A stretch of 30,000 nucleotides of DNA from Stramonita haemastoma. Lineage: Eukaryota; Mollusca; Gastropoda; Neogastropoda; Muricidae. Positions within the stretch are counted from its first letter, which is position 1. Each line of letters starts with the position of its first letter. The notes beneath the pieces were generated by a model, which was not told the DNA's origin, did no database searches, and saw nothing but the letters and a program-made list of their open reading frames with translations. The stretch lies in contig CM060328.1 in assembly GCA_030674155.1 (NCBI GenBank), forward strand, positions 40,636,420-40,666,419. The letters are read 5' to 3'. The translations under genes and the position numbers were made by a program. Shown here one piece after another: positions 29,636 through 30,000 of the stretch.

Positions 29636-30000
29636 CAGTTCTTGCATGGCCCAATTTCCCTTTTCACACCCCCCCCCCCCCCCCCCCCCAAAGTAAAATC
29701 ATCCTCATCATGCATGTGTGGCTCACTTCACTTGTCACAACACCCATTCATCATCATCATTACCATCCTCATCATGAGTGTGCTCACTTCACTTGTCACA
29801 CACCCATTCATCATCATATACCATCCTCATCAATGAAGTGTGGCTCACTTCACTTGGTCACACACCCATGTCATCATCATTACCATCCTCATCAATGAAG
29901 TGTGGCTCACTTCACTTGGTCACACACCCATGTCATCATCATTACCATCCTCATCAATGAAGTGTGGCTCACTTCACTTGGTCACACACCCATGTCATCA
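28850..30000. repeat. composite (ATC)n / ~62-bp minisatellite array, runs off the end
   Basis: (ATC)n or (ATG)n stretches alternate with a spacer carrying GTGTGGCTCACTTCACTTGG-like and TCACACACCCATG-like sequence. The last copies are nearly identical with exact 62-bp spacing (AATGAAGTG at 29832, 29894 and 29956). Left-hand copies are more diverged and carry CCCCTTCCCATGGTCACCCA. Spacer C runs occur at 29347-29356 and 29670-29690. Ile/His/Ser and Asp/Met ORFs on both strands are repeat translations, including the 218-codon one at 28850-29506. Confidence 0.95.

Overview
This is a eukaryotic, AT-rich, repeat-dominated stretch with no intact conventional protein-coding gene that I can support. 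It has no operons or ribosome-binding-site-led ORFs. It has many microsatellites, at least three tRNA-derived SINE families, several decayed non-LTR (LINE) reverse transcriptase relics and large local tandem duplications. The SINE body and the LINE types look most like a lophotrochozoan, probably a marine gastropod. That placement rests on recall of families, not on a search.

Layout. 1-4.2 kb: poly-C and CAA tracts, two inverted repeats, one unassigned ORF (925-1251), a CA tract, a tRNA-SINE (2855-3187), and GA and GTCT/CT tracts. 4.2-12.7 kb: a ladder of short segments, each bounded by a pyrimidine tract plus AG on the left and a GT(A/G)-type donor on the right. By eye the segments fall into three homologous sets (A, B, C) that recur in the order B-C-A about every 1.1-1.2 kb. 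This looks like a tandemly duplicated exon-intron module. The segments are short and stop-rich, so a spliced non-coding RNA, or a decayed gene, on the + strand is the best reading. A last exon may lie at 15385. 12.7-15.3 kb: a possible promoter and first exon near 13600-13790, then a SINE, a long CT/ACTC microsatellite and a second, 5'-truncated SINE copy.

15.7-20.6 kb: a SINE with target-site duplication (15737-15940), two copies of an unclassified repeat (W), an antisense SINE, and a 5'-truncated + strand LINE (17917-19474) between probable target-site duplications. An older - strand LINE relic follows, with a 91-bp minisatellite sitting inside its reverse transcriptase reading frame. 21.3-27.8 kb: three copies of one CR1/L2-like LINE 3' region, each carrying two GT/CA tracts at matching places. 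They are interleaved with antisense SINEs, repeat W, and another - strand LINE relic (22325-23525) whose RT frame holds twelve copies of a 58-59 bp minisatellite. 28.7-30 kb: short tandem repeats ending in a composite (ATC)n plus 62-bp array that runs off the window.

The most interesting signals are the tandem three-exon module with its acceptor-site ladder, and two independent minisatellites that arose from LINE reverse transcriptase coding sequence. All homology calls were made by eye.
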